DNA of 64,000 bases from Eriocheir sinensis. Lineage: Eukaryota; Arthropoda; Malacostraca; Decapoda; Varunidae. Below, piece after piece: positions 11,398 to 22,504 of the stretch. The DNA is taken from NCBI RefSeq assembly GCF_024679095.1, contig NC_066513.1, positions 9,488,606 to 9,552,605 of the forward strand, read 5' to 3'. Made by a program: the position numbers and the translations under genes. Every line of letters begins with the position of its first letter. Positions within the stretch are counted from its first letter, which is position 1. A model generated the notes under the pieces. The model saw nothing but the letters and a program-made list of their open reading frames with translations, did no database searches and was not told the DNA's origin.

Positions 11398-11937
11398 TCA
11401 AAGTTTTAATTCTGCTAGCACAGCTTGTAGGTGTGCACCATAACCTTCGATGTCGTCATACAAGAACCTTGCGAACACAGAAGAGAACGGAATAGCAGCC
11501 GTGAAGATATTTTCATACATAGTTTCTTTGAGTGAATTATTGGTGAGATAAGTGTTGATTTTATAGGCTTTGATAATGTTAAGTAGATTTCTTATCAAAT
11601 TGTGTCTGATGTCTTGCAACTTAAGTATCATCCTGGTGAATTCACCTGGTGTTTTATTTTGTTTCTTTTCTTCTAGCAGTATCTTCTTGACACTAGGTAC
11701 GACAGAATCTTCTTCTGTTGTCTTGTCGCTGATGTTTATTAGTTGTTGCACTGCTGAACGCTTGTTAGAGATTAACATTTTTAACGGTTCTCGAAGATCG
11801 GTTATGATTACAAATCCGACTTTCCTGTGCTTGTTTGCATGGATGTGCGGTAGAGCAACCGCGAATATCATCTTATTAACAAAGTTAAGAATTAGGTACG
11901 GGACTAACAACAAAATGGAAATTAAAGGAATGTACAA
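11398..11937 (-). CDS. Unrecognised protein with N-terminal hydrophobic segment
   Basis: The frame is 179 codons, intact. The first 20 codons encode a strong hydrophobic segment (IPLISILLLVPYLIL), but the upstream-most start is TTG; an ATG at 11871 would remove that segment. The remainder is helical, with a charged middle part (KKILLEEKKQ). The 5' end overlaps the plus-strand gene starting at 11915. If the longer form is used, it would be a type II or signal-anchored membrane protein. No family is recognised. Confidence 0.5.
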   Translation of the reverse strand: MYIPLISILLLVPYLILNFVNKMIFAVALPHIHANKHRKVGFVIITDLREPLKMLISNKRSAVQQLINISDKTTEEDSVVPSVKKILLEEKKQNKTPGEFTRMILKLQDIRHNLIRNLLNIIKAYKINTYLTNNSLKETMYENIFTAAIPFSSVFARFLYDDIEGYGAHLQAVLAELKL

Positions 11938-12278
11938 TGATTCTTCGACAAACCGATTTAATAGTTATCCTACTAAAAGGTTTTACATTAGTGAAATTAA
12001 GAAAAGGTGCAAACCCTCTAATGAAAAGTTAGAATGGGCATCTACCCTGTTCGGTGAGACCATGAAATCAACATTTTTAGAATTCATTCAATCTGTCGAC
12101 AACAACACTTTGAACAACATGTACGTCAACCAGAAACGTAAAGATCCCTGAAGACAACAATGGAGCAGATGCATCCGTGCTTCGGCACTCTACAACCTAG
12201 AAAATCGAGTTACGATAAGATTAAAAAAGAGTACTTGACAAGATCGATGGTCGATAAACATATCAACAGACTACAATG
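11915..12278 (+). pseudogene. Small basic gene with frame break near 12150
   Basis: The ATG at 11915 opens a 78-residue frame ending in a TGA at 12149. A second coding-like frame begins at an ATG at 12161 and carries about 39 more basic residues (KIKKEYLTR) to a TGA near 12277, just before the next gene at 12290. The two frames look like one short gene with an indel, or two very small genes. The function is unknown. Confidence 0.4.
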
Positions 12279-12289
12279 AAAGATTTCCC

Positions 12290-13306
12290 ATGGCAGCGAA
12301 CGTGGCGGCTAATGTATTAGCTATGTTAACTCTTAGTTGCTACAATCAAAAGATGTTTGGAACTGTCAACACCAGACATGCTAACACTTCCATCCATGAT
12401 TGCGTGCGGCGTTCCAAACACATCTATTTTTCGGAACATACTTTGGGTGGGATTCCACTTAATAATTCATTAAGGTTAGAGCGTGAGTTGAAAAATGTTT
12501 TTGGGATTACAAGAAATCCAAAAACCGAGGAAGCATGTTCCAGTTCACGAGAATTACCCATCACAGAATCCAAAGAAGAACAACAAACCACAAAATTTGA
12601 AATTGGGGACATAGATGTTGTGGATATGTTACGAAACACTCAACCCGCTCCCCTGAGTTGTAAGAAGAGCGAGGTGGATTCTCCTTCCGTACGTTCTTTG
12701 ATTAGTAACATAGATGACGAGGCTGTGGCGGAAGCTATCCTGTTTTTTAATAAGTCGAAAGTATCACCGTCGGTTGCCTCGGACACCACAACAGCTGAAA
12801 AGATTAATGAGTCGTCGTCGTCGTCGTCTTCATGTCTCGCTGTAACTGAATCCTGTTCTACTTCCTCGACTTACGGTCAAAATATCTTAAAATGTATTGA
12901 CAGTTTAAACGGAGCGTTGAATAGATGGGACTTTAATCATAAAATTTCTAAAAATAACGACATGGGATCTATTAATGATACAATAATGACTATTCTAACA
13001 GGTTTATTAAAATCGAATGGAAGGATGCAACAACAAACAATAATGGGTTTGGACGATATGAGAAATATGAGTTACTGCGCCAAAGTAATGGATCTGTTTA
13101 TTATCTTGTACCTCAACTTATGCGGGCAACAAGATCCCAGTGTTACGGACGAACAATTCTTCCCCGTTATTCACAGCGAACTCATAGCACAACAGTGCAC
13201 ATCTAAGAGTCTTAAGTCCTATTTTAATGCTGCAATGTTAGAGATCTCAATCGAAGTGAATGTGTGTTTTAGTTTTCCGGAGACTCCGATTCTGTTAACA
13301 CTCTAA
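12290..13306 (+). CDS. Ser-rich unrecognised protein whose C-terminus is repeat-derived
   Basis: An intact 338-codon frame from ATG 12290. The N-terminal 100 residues look globular, then there is an acidic Ser/Thr-rich linker with an (S)8 run near residue 178, then a helical domain. The last 20 residues come from a palindromic repeat arm (GAAGTGAATGTGTGTTTTAG, 13254 onward), so the native 3' end has been replaced. The family is unknown. Confidence 0.5.
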   Translation: MAANVAANVLAMLTLSCYNQKMFGTVNTRHANTSIHDCVRRSKHIYFSEHTLGGIPLNNSLRLERELKNVFGITRNPKTEEACSSSRELPITESKEEQQTTKFEIGDIDVVDMLRNTQPAPLSCKKSEVDSPSVRSLISNIDDEAVAEAILFFNKSKVSPSVASDTTTAEKINESSSSSSSCLAVTESCSTSSTYGQNILKCIDSLNGALNRWDFNHKISKNNDMGSINDTIMTILTGLLKSNGRMQQQTIMGLDDMRNMSYCAKVMDLFIILYLNLCGQQDPSVTDEQFFPVIHSELIAQQCTSKSLKSYFNAAMLEISIEVNVCFSFPETPILLTL

Positions 13307-13498
13307 AGGGGATGATTCCAAAAAAAAATTCAAACTCAAATATTTTTAGAAATGAAACATTGTTAGGTTATTCCATTTATTAGAGACATTGTTACAAGAA
13401 TCCATTCATTAGAAACATTGTTAAGATAATCCGTCCATTTATAAGAGATATTGTTATATATTTATTAGACATTGGTATGATAATCCATTTATTAGATC
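13307..13498. other. AT-rich intergenic stretch
   Basis: It holds degenerate ATTCATTAGA(A)ACATTGTTA repeats at roughly 40-bp spacing and no convincing frame. Confidence 0.5.
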
Positions 13499-13948
13499 TC
13501 ACTCACACAGGTATCTAGCAGTTAGCTTTTTGAAAAATGAAAATTGACCAATCAAATATTTGATCATGCGGTCGAACTGGAAAATTCTTAAACCGCGTTC
13601 TGTTAAAGCCAAAAGATCATTATGATTGTTTAAGTCAGGAGTCACTCCATCACACACCTCCGAAGCTAACAATTGCTTGTATTCGATGGTCTTGTCGATT
13701 TGCTTTTCTAACTCAGAAATGATGTGTTTAGCATCAGATAATGAATTAACAAACATTTTCTTGTTACCTTTTAAATGGAATTGATACAAAGGATCATCAT
13801 TAGTTCCGTTGTTAGATCCGGTTGATCCAGTGAAGAATAAACACTTATCTAATATTTCTTTCGACATCATTTTCCATTCGTCATTAGATAAGGTTAAAAG
13901 TGAATCTTTTTCAAATTTAGTTTGACGTTGTAACATATCGACAGACAT
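13499..13948 (-). CDS. Unrecognised 149-residue helical protein
   Basis: An intact frame from ATG 13948. It has no signal peptide or membrane segment; it is charged, with a probable coiled-coil region (AKHIISELEKQIDKTIEYKQ) in the middle. It is divergent from the gene at 14056, with about 107 bp between start codons. The composition matches neighbouring genes, which supports coding. Confidence 0.55.
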   Translation of the reverse strand: MSVDMLQRQTKFEKDSLLTLSNDEWKMMSKEILDKCLFFTGSTGSNNGTNDDPLYQFHLKGNKKMFVNSLSDAKHIISELEKQIDKTIEYKQLLASEVCDGVTPDLNNHNDLLALTERGLRIFQFDRMIKYLIGQFSFFKKLTARYLCE

Positions 13949-14055
13949 TTTGGTGTACAGAGAAGATAGACATTGGTTAAGATCATCTTCGTGTATGGTT
14001 CTATTACCACTAAAAATTAATTATAGATGAAGCGTCTGCGAACTCGCTGACCCAT

Positions 14056-14970
14056 ATGGAGTTTGAGAAGAAGAGCAATAAGAAAGGAGAAGGACATAAC
14101 AAAAATCAAACCATTGAATCTCAGCGTCGAGAATTAATCAAAGCTTTAAAATCTATCGTTGAACACAAAACGATGAACATGCCCATCCGAGACGAACAAG
14201 CAGATGATATCGTCTATCTTCCCAATTCCGTTGATGTCTCTAAGTTACCAATAAGTCACGACAACCTGCTAATGTTGACTCGCTATCTCCATTCTATTTT
14301 ATCACTTGAAAAAATGTCGTTTTTCACAACGGGTATGTTCCAGAGCGCTTATTACTTCATGATGCATTGTCTCTCTCCCACTGGTGGGGTGGCTAATCTG
14401 CCCCCGCAGGCAGCTGACTCGTTAAAAAATCGATGGTGGAATTACACCAAGAAAAAAGAGGTAGGAGGATTCGGAGACGAAGAACACCAGCGGCGGCGAC
14501 GCCGGCATGATGACTCTTCAACTTCCGAAGAGGAGGAGGAGGAGGAGGAGAATGACGACGATGATGATGCTAATAATGATGATGATACCACCACCACCAC
14601 TAGTATTAAAGACGTTGACGCATGGAATAATGGGTCGGTGATAAGTCGCACGATACGAGCGTTAGTGAAGGGTAAAAATTATAAAGATGTCACATCGTTC
14701 ATCGATCGAACACTACGAGCTTCAGCCGATAACACTGTTGAGAGACACATCATTCGCGTGCTATTGGATCTTATGCTTCAAGCGTCTGAATCTAATGATG
14801 ATTTTGAAAGATTCTTTAGAAAGCAGAGGTGGTCTCCGAATGACGGAGTTAACGAAGTTTATTTATTAGACAGATATCAAGCCGCTAAATCTGATATTCC
14901 AGATGTGACATCGAACAAGAGCAATGTGATACGATTCATTTTTTTATTCGATGTTATCTGCTACAGGTGA
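14056..14970 (+). CDS. Acidic unrecognised protein, probably 3'-truncated
   Basis: An intact 304-codon frame from ATG 14056. The N-terminus is basic and a predicted globular region follows. A central acidic low-complexity tract (SEEEEEEEENDDDDD near residues 157-175, then a Thr run) is followed by a second helical region. The last codons run into TTCGATGTTATCTGCTACAGGTGA, which resembles a phrase that begins the nearby repeat units (15270, 42847), so the native end is probably lost. Confidence 0.5.
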   Translation: MEFEKKSNKKGEGHNKNQTIESQRRELIKALKSIVEHKTMNMPIRDEQADDIVYLPNSVDVSKLPISHDNLLMLTRYLHSILSLEKMSFFTTGMFQSAYYFMMHCLSPTGGVANLPPQAADSLKNRWWNYTKKKEVGGFGDEEHQRRRRRHDDSSTSEEEEEEEENDDDDDANNDDDTTTTTSIKDVDAWNNGSVISRTIRALVKGKNYKDVTSFIDRTLRASADNTVERHIIRVLLDLMLQASESNDDFERFFRKQRWSPNDGVNEVYLLDRYQAAKSDIPDVTSNKSNVIRFIFLFDVICYR

Positions 14971-14974
14971 TGAG

Positions 14975-15560
14975 AGAAAGTTAATAATATTTTTTTTTTA
15001 AATGTTAACCGCTACTGGTGACACGCAGACTCAACTCAATGCGAGCACACACTAAATGTCGACTTAACTCTATTGAAGTGAATGTGTGTTTTTGTCTTAC
15101 GGAGTGTCCAATTCTGAATTTGTAGCAGTTAGACTTTAACTCAAACATTAGACTTACAAAATCAGAATTGCACACTCCGTAAGACAAAGACACACATTCA
15201 CCTCAATAGAGTTTAGTCGACATTCAAGCGAGTACAAAGATGAGAGAAAGTTATAATATTTTTTTTTTAAATGTTAACCGCTACAGGTGACACGCAGACT
15301 CAACTCAATGTCGACTTAACTCTATTGAAGTGAATGTGTGTTTTTATCTTACGGAGTGTCCAATTCTGAATTTGTAGCAGTAAGACTTTAACTCAAACAT
15401 TAGACTTACAAAATCAGAATTGAACACTCCGTACGACAAAGACACACATTCACCTCAATAGAGTTTAGTCGACATTCAAGCGAGTACACACACCAGAGAT
15501 TCAAAGTTACGTATACTCTCTCACATGCGTAATAAAGATGAGAGAAAGACAAAGACACAC
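14975..15560. repeat. Two tandem ~255-bp palindromic (hr-like) units
   Basis: Each unit begins TGAGAGAAAGTTA...TTTTTTTTAAATGTTAACCGCTAC and then carries an imperfect palindrome. Left arm: GTCGACTTAACTCTATTGAAG...GTCTTACGGAGTG. Right arm: CACTCCGTAAGAC...CAATAGAGTTTAGTCGAC. The loop is about 60 bp. The units at 42545-43020 are near-identical. The arrangement resembles the homologous regions of nimaviruses and baculoviruses, which act as enhancers or origins; function here is inference. Confidence 0.8.
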
Positions 15561-15566
15561 ATTCAG

Positions 15567-15990
15567 ACTCGACTCAAGCGAATGCGATGCAGGTAACGTC
15601 ACATTGTGCACAACACACAACATACACTCGAGATCCAGACTCATCTGCGTGACAATTGTCGAAACAGATTTAAGAGATGAGTTGATGTGTGGACCCTGAT
15701 ACCCACTCCTGCCCTGAAGTACGATGGGTACGATCGCATATACAGCCTGTTGGATTACTACGACGAGGTCGACTCTCGCAGGAGTGATATTTTCATTACC
15801 GCCATCAGCCTCCTGTGTGGCTTGGCTATTCAATTATTATATGGCACTAGTGGACGTTTGGTGTATGCTCCTCTTCATCAGTATGTCTACATAGCAGAAA
15901 AAGATTACCCTGACGCTATGCATCCGATGGTTGCATTAATAATTAACGATCCTTTAGGGGATGGATGGCACATCTTAAATCAAAAGATTA
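15567..15990 (+). pseudogene. Fragment of an unrecognised gene with one frameshift, fused to a duplicated segment
   Basis: From about 15567 a plus-strand frame carries plausible coding (four cysteines, ending DELMCGP then TGA). The next frame (15687 onward) continues with a tyrosine-rich globular region and a hydrophobic stretch (ISLLCGLAIQLLYG). Near 15990 it is joined to the segment duplicated at 54.1 kb, which adds about 25 foreign residues before a stop at 16073. It is a chimaeric remnant. Confidence 0.45.
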
Positions 15991-16752
15991 ACAATATGAC
16001 TGAACTTATGGAATTGAGTGTTAAGTCAATCGTTCATTTCCTATTTCCTATTTTAGAATCAAGAGTGGTTTAAAGAGTTCAGGATCTGTAACAACAGAGG
16101 GTGTAGGAAATCTAACGGATGAAGATATACGACTCTCGGAAGGTTACATTCACATTAGTAAACTCTCACGAGATACAATTAATGTAGAAGTTAAACCGAT
16201 GATAAACAATACTAACATGGGTCTGTTGTTTAACCATACTCATCCACCTTCCATATTCTCATGGTTTGATATCAAGTCAAACGGAAAACTGAGAAACGAC
16301 AACCAAACCAATTTTACACCGCTGATTTTCACCAGACGTCTCGTTAAAACCAAGATAAGAACTAACAAAATCTTGGGCGAGTGGCAAGACAAACTAATTC
16401 GCCTAGATAATTTTATACTTAATAGCCAAGGCATTACAACGTACATTGAAAAGAAATTAAACAACATATCTTACATGATCGGTTCCTACGGTAAATTCAT
16501 TCGGAGAATCGCTGAAGTCAAATCATCAGCCTGTGTTGAAGACCAACAGTTATTACAGAACGTGGCTCTATCTTTGATGGATATCAATTATGACGACAAC
16601 AAATTTCTGTCCCTGCTAGAATTCCAAAAAAACATTGTTTTGACGATTATGGGAAACACTCCCAATGGTTTATCGGTAAGAGTCATACGAGTGTTGAAGA
16701 AAATGATGTCGGAGATCAAACCCACGACGGTAGAAAAAATAGACTGTTATTA
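15989..16752 (+). pseudogene. Copy 1 of a ~760-bp duplicated gene (partner 54103-54866)
   Basis: Both copies encode the same protein of about 240 residues. Copy 1 keeps the sense codon TTG where copy 2 has TAG near its start. It has lost one T near 16070, which closes the frame after SRVV, and the frame reopens at 16199. Near 16628 it has two more A residues than copy 2, and near 16737 one more, so the reading frame between those points differs but both end identically (KIDCY). No domain is recognised. Confidence 0.7.
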
Positions 16753-16753
16753 G

Positions 16754-17045
16754 AAAGGAAAGTCACCAACAGCTATTTTTACTCCTGGTGACAGTTCGGA
16801 TGATATTGACCCTACAAAAAATAAAACATTTAAACCGATGTTCTTGTTCACACCAAAATGTATTTATCATTGTTCTACATGAAGTGTTCACATGTACTGT
16901 GATGGCGAAGGGAAAATTGAAAACATCGGTATCGATGAAGTTGAGGGGTGGTTGTTTTTGAAAACAGAGAAAGGAACACACGTCTCTAAGATCCAAAAAC
17001 CATTAATAGTTGCTGCAGCGACATCTACTCTTCAGAAAAGTCTTT
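16754..17045 (+). pseudogene. Short coding remnant ending in a repeat arm
   Basis: Directly after the duplicated gene, about 42 codons are open up to a TGA near 16880. A second frame from 16892 runs about 50 codons before CTTTGTGTCTTTCGAAGCTTCCG, an arm of the palindromic repeat, takes over. Composition suggests one gene with an indel near 16880. It is absent downstream of the other copy, so this is a junction-specific piece. Confidence 0.35.
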
Positions 17046-17099
17046 GTGTCTTTCGAAGCTTCCGATTCGTTAACACTCCAATTAAGTAAATTAAATGTC

Positions 17100-17755
17100 A
17101 AAGTGTCTCCGTGACTTGTAGTTGTAGTTCGAATTAACTTTTAGTTCTTGCAGTTGATTTGAAAGATCTCAGTGTGGACACGCTACATGTAATGCATAAT
17201 TTACAATTGATCTGAATGTCGCTTCAAGACTAAAACACATATTCACCCGGAGCCTTCTTAGAAGGTTAAGAACGTGATAGCGTAAATGTCGTCTATACTC
17301 GAATGTGTTTCTGTGCACGATACTGACTTATTTCTACAAACTTTGATGAAGATCTTAAGTCACCATTATTCCTTGCTGTCAGTATTGTCTAGATATAGTT
17401 GAAGAAGAATTGAGATGCAGAACAACAGTATACTTTTTATTAACTAAAATATCATAATTATATACATGTGTGTTATGAAACAAATTTAACAGGGACTAGT
17501 TAAACTGTGCAAATCTTGAACCCACCTGACAAACTCTGTGCAAATCCTGACCCCAGTTTCTTCTCCGGTTAAACTGTGTGTAGATCCTGCCTGTGACAAA
17601 CTCTTTGCATATCCTGACCCCAGTTTCTTGCACAAACTATGTGCAAGTTTCTTTTCCGTTTAACTTTGTTCAAACACATTTATTATATAACACTTTAAAA
17701 ACGTTTCGAAAAATATATTTAAAATATTGGACCCTACTTTAGCTAAACCCTATTT
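17100..17755. other. Non-coding stretch with degenerate GACCCCAG/TCCTGACC repeats
   Basis: No gene is seen. TGCAAATCCTGACCCCAGTTTCTT and related phrases recur between 17510 and 17660, a diverged version of the GATCCGGACCCC family. Confidence 0.5.
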
Positions 17756-17761
17756 ACATAC

Positions 17762-19620
17762 ATGTGTTACTTAACTCAGAATTTCTTACAAAAGTTAGAG
17801 GAACAAGAGCAACAAAAGTTAGAGGAACAAGCACAACAAGAGAGACAAAAGAGACAAGAGTTAGAGCGTCAAAAGTTAGAGGAACAAGCACAACAAGAGA
17901 GACAAAAGAGACAAGAGTTAGAGCGTCAAAAATTAGAGGAACAAGAGCGTCAAAAGTTAGAGGAACAAGAGCGTCAAAAGTTAGAGGAACAAGCACAACA
18001 AAAAAAAAGTTAGAGGAACTAGAGCAACAAAAGAAACGAGATGAACTAGAGCAACAAAAAAAAAGTTAGATGAACTAGAACAACAAAAGAAACGAGATGA
18101 ACTATAGCAACAAAAGAAACGAGATGAACTAGAGCAACAAAAGAAACGAGATGAACTAGAGCAACAAAAGAAACGAGATGAACTAGAGCAACAAAAGAAA
18201 CGAGATGAACTAGAGCAACAAAAGAGACGAGAGATAGAGCAACAAAAGAAACAAGATGAACTAAAGCAACAAAAGAAACAAGATGAACTAGAGCAACAAA
18301 AGAGACGAGATGAACTAGAGCAACAAAAGAGACGAGAGCAGCAAAAGAGACAAGATGAAGAAGAACGCCAAAATGAACAACGAAAAGAGCAAGAACAAGC
18401 TGTTAAAAATCTACAGTTAATAAACAGCCAACACAATGATTTTGAAACTATTGAAACACCACCACAACCACATTTCTTCAAAAGATCATCATTACAGCAG
18501 AATGAAATATATTCTGTTTGTTTCAACACACCGGGACCGGGTACTCCAATTGGCATCATACCCAGACAGTCATCACCCGTTTACGACGCTTACGATTGTG
18601 AATTGAACACACCTATGCCAGTCGAGAATCATACTCCAAAAACTATCTCATTCAGAAATGATGAAGTGATGGAGGAAGAAGACCAACGACTTTTCTCTCA
18701 TCATTCACTCTCACCCATAGCAGCGTCTGTTGTTCCACCCTCATCGACATATAATACTAAACCTAACATCGACCCATTAGCGGCAGCGCAAGAATTAATA
18801 TTCGGTTCACCGAACACAGCAGTGGCGCAAAACTTTATTGTAGATTCACCGAACACAAATGACAACAACATCATTCACCAGCAGCCATCGCCTTCCTCTG
18901 CAGCATCCAGCAGCGGCGGCGTTGGCGGAAATTGTAGTGGTTGTAGTACGTCTCAACCCATCCAATCCGTGCAGGTTTCTCCTTACAATTCATCAGATGC
19001 CTCTTCATCATCTTACACTAGATTTAGTGGTGGTGGATCATCCCCTTCTTACACACAATTGACCAATATGTCAAACCAAGTTTATTATATTCCATTTCAA
19101 CAACAAATAGGATTTATTCATCAACAATCTGTTTCTTCTCATCCTCCTCCTCTTCAACAAAACTCACCCCGTTCTTATTCAACTTTCAATAATACACAAC
19201 AGCAGTCTCATTCCCCTTTTATTGCTATTGCTCATCAACAACAGTCCCATTCACCTTTTTCTACTACTGCTGCTGCTCAACAACAACAATCTCATTCACC
19301 TTTCAACACTCAACAACAATCACCTTATACCCAACCATCTCCTCCTTACACACACACCCCCAACCATACTGATGCAGCAGCAGATGTCTCCTCCTACCCA
19401 CAACAACATGAACATGACACACTCCCACCACTTCCCTACTGCCACCACTACTGCTGCTGCGTCATCAACGACGTCCCCACCGGTGATGCTGATTGCTACT
19501 GAACCACCCCCACCCTCATTCGCACCACCTTACCCTACTGAACCTTACATACAACAGCAGCAGCAGCAGCACAATGAGCAAGTGTCTGAGATTGATATGT
19601 TAATAAAAAAATTCTTGTAA
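17762..19620 (+). pseudogene. Coiled-coil plus Gln/Ser/Pro-rich gene, multiply frameshifted
   Basis: The 5' third is a degenerate tandem repeat encoding Glu/Gln/Lys/Arg heptad-like units (ELERQKLEEQ, KKRDELEQQ), predicted coiled coil, interrupted by stops near 18013 and 18105. The frame then stays open through the unit-to-unique transition (about 18360) into a Ser/Pro/Gln-rich region with HSPF motifs. Another frame change lies near 19380-19440, and the C-terminus is IDMLIKKFL. It resembles a scaffold or regulatory protein. No family is assigned. Confidence 0.5.
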
Positions 19621-19643
19621 ACCCAATATCATATATTTTGCAT

Positions 19644-19850
19644 CCATGTACATCAATAACCTATGTCTGCCAAAGACATTTCAATATGTACAAATTATCC
19701 ATGTATATCAATAACCTAAGTCTGCCAAAGGCATTTCAATATGTACAAATTATAATCAAAAGGACCTTTGTATCTATGTATATCAATAACCTAAGTCTGC
19801 CAAAGGCATTTCAATATGTACAAATTATAATCAAAAGGACCAAGTCTATT
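19644..19850. repeat. Three-copy tandem repeat (55- and 75-bp steps)
   Basis: ATGTATATCAATAACCTAAG...CAATATGTACAAATTAT recurs at about 19644, 19699 and 19774. The later units gain AATCAAAAGGACC. It lies just 3' of the low-complexity gene. Confidence 0.8.
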
Positions 19851-19994
19851 TTTGACACATATCAAAAGGTCCTTCATTTGTCTTAGGTTTAAGCAATGTA
19901 CAACTATGTTATTAGATAAGAGAGAGAAAGAGTGAGTTTGATGATGAGCTTCCAGTTTACCTTGCTTAGGTGGCCATGTTTTCTATTAGAAAAC

Positions 19995-20159
19995 ATGAGT
20001 ACAAATATAACCACCGAATTTTTAGGTTTTAGATTTATTAAGATGAAGATACCTAATAAAATGGGCATTTACTACTTTCCACCTTGGATGAAACTCATCA
20101 AGAGTGTACAAAGTGAACACCCATCCCTATTTTATAGAATAATAAAATCATTGATTTAA
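19995..20159 (+). pseudogene. Possible short coding fragment
   Basis: From ATG 19995 about 54 codons are open, with coding-like composition (KMGIYYFPPWMKLIKSV). There is no homology I can name. It may be the 5' exon or an upstream piece of the helicase-like gene that begins near 20270. Confidence 0.3.
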
Positions 20160-20269
20160 TTTTTTGTATATATACCCAATATTCCTTCCTTTTTTATTAT
20201 CCTTGTATCCCGTTATCACAATTACATCCAAATAATACTTCATTTATTCCGTTCTTACCTAACACAGGA

Positions 20270-22504
20270 AGTACCCTATTGGATGGAAATATGTCACAAT
20301 GGAACACATTCGAAGAAATGATAAAACTTTTATTAATGAAACTAAAAATATGATTTCTAGTGCTGACAGAAAAATAATTTTAAGGAGGCAGGTAAATTAA
20401 CAACTGAAAACAAATCGTCCTCGAATCGATGTTCGATCCTAACACAAAATCGGCTTTCTTGAGTATGTGCATTGAAGGCACCGCTGAGACACGTGGACTC
20501 ATGATGGCTGAACACATTTCGAGATTGGTGAACTACTCTTCCAATGATATCAACGAACAGAATTTCTGGTCAATGTGTGTTAACGAGGAGGAAGAAGACA
20601 GGATTGGTCCACCACCGAAGAAGCGACAACAAGTTGACGTAGTAACGTCGGCCTTAATGGCACCTGTGTGTTACTGTGTGGACGACGAGAACGCCGTCTC
20701 GCTGGAGATCTCCTACGCTCTTGCACTCGATCTCTCCAAAAATCTTAACAACAAAAGTAAAGTAGATAAACATGTTGCTAAAGCAGTTAAAAAATGTTAC
20801 AGAGAAGTAGTTGATCAAAAAACAGGGCTACCTAGACTTCACAGTCTGTATTTTCTGAGATCCATGATGAACTTCATGGGTTTCATCAACAATATGTGCA
20901 CTGGCGACGGAGAAATGGCTCATCACCTGGTCCAAACCATAACATCTATTGGGTTAAACATGACTCAAAAAACTGTCGTTGTTTTAGTTGGTTTAGGAAA
21001 CAACTTAAAATCATCTGTTGTCAACATCGCCAAACATACTTGGTGGGATTCCTACACCGACATGGGTGCAGAAGCGCTGGTTGAAAAGGGTGATTGTTCT
21101 TCATCTGATGCTAAATTGGCTTATGTGGCTGGCAAGAAACAAATATTCGTCATCGAAGAGGTCGGGTATCAGGGATCGTACAATCATAACAATGCTAAAA
21201 AAACAGTCAAAGCTACAGTTGATGGTGCAGGGGTAACTGCTGATGCCAATAGGATGGTAGTCTATCGGTTGTGGTCGCGAGTGTCTCAGCGAGTAATTGG
21301 TAATAACCACGACAACACCAATCTTAATAATAACAACAATAACAACAATGATGATGATGACGACGACGACGATGATGATGAGGAATTAACGTTACCACAA
21401 CCACATCATGAGTTTCCTGATATTATAAGTGGCATGTCTCAAGTAGTCATGTGGTGGAATTTAAATTTAGGTTCCGTCATTTTTAAGATGTCTAAAGAAA
21501 AGAGTTTAAACAGTATAATCTCCATGGGTGAAATACCGTATAGTATACATTCTCCTGAACTGTTGGATACATCAAAATGGTTTCAAGACACTGATCCTTT
21601 ACTTCGCAATTCAAAGATCATAGAAGATCATCTTGCAATGCAAGTAGATGAAGAGCAGTGACCTAGTTTATCTCCATCGGAAAGAGTAGGACGTTACCTT
21701 AACATCATTCGCAAAGATACTTCAAATCAACTAAGACCTTTTGCAGACTGTGTCAAACACTTCAAGCGTTTATTAATCTTATTCGCAGCCAAAGCAGCAG
21801 ATGATAATGATGTACAATAATGAGGCATTGGATGTCATCACGACTTTAGTCAATGACCGACGCAAGAATGATAGGATACACCAACGCCAATTTTCAAAAG
21901 AAGAGGTAATGAAATATTTACAACTTGATACTTTGAAATACAATCAGCTAATCAAATTGAATTCAATTCTCAAGTTGGAGAATCGTTATTATGGTGCGTG
22001 TGGTCAAACTAAGAATGAACAAAAGGAAAAAGAAGAAGACTGCTGTTATTGTTGCGACTGCCAAAGCCACGCGACGGCGACCAAAAATTTATCATCCAGT
22101 CCAATCCAATACCCGCCACCGCCGCATTATGATGATGATGCATCCAACAGGTACATGCAAAGTCTAGTGGAAGCCCGTTACATTGATTTCCTGAATCGCC
22201 AAGCTTGTATCCCTCCGATCGCAAGAGCGGCGGCGGCGGCGTCGGCGTCAGCGTCAACATCTGGAAGCGCAAGCGTGTTCGGTGCTCACTCATACGTACC
22301 TCCACACCGAAGATGGAATCACCTGTTGGTCGTATTTAACATCGATGTAATTGCCAAAAAAATAAATGTAGATTTCCAGAAATTGAAATACTTCCCTTTG
22401 TATTACACACGTTGTTCCGAAAGTTAGAATTGAAATCCGAAGTGGTCAGCAGTCATGTCAAACCGTCAAAGAGACAAGACACAGCGATATTTGGTGCGTT
22501 GTAA
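20270..22504 (+). pseudogene. SF3/D5-like helicase (ATPase) gene, broken by a stop and several frameshifts
   Basis: The main frame (20429-21661) has a P-loop-like VGLGNNLKSS near 20987-21016, an acidic Walker B-like IFVIEEVG (about 21145), and a downstream TVDGAGVTADANRM segment, the order seen in SF3/D5 primase-helicases. The glycine before the P-loop lysine is replaced by leucine, so ATPase activity is doubtful. An Asn/Asp run interrupts the domain near 21320-21380. A TGA at 21659-21661 is followed in the same frame by about 45 more coding-like codons. Frameshifts near 21800 and 22420 lead to a Cys-rich, Ala/Ser-rich C-terminus. An N-terminal piece is duplicated inverted at 24114-24310. Confidence 0.5.

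Noticed and set aside
14442..14651. Poly-Ser minus-strand ORF
   Set aside because: It is antisense to the acidic GAG/GAT run of the 14056-14970 gene.
15507..15833. Minus-strand 108-codon ORF
   Set aside because: The plus strand over the same bases carries the better coding signal, and the ORF runs into repeat DNA.
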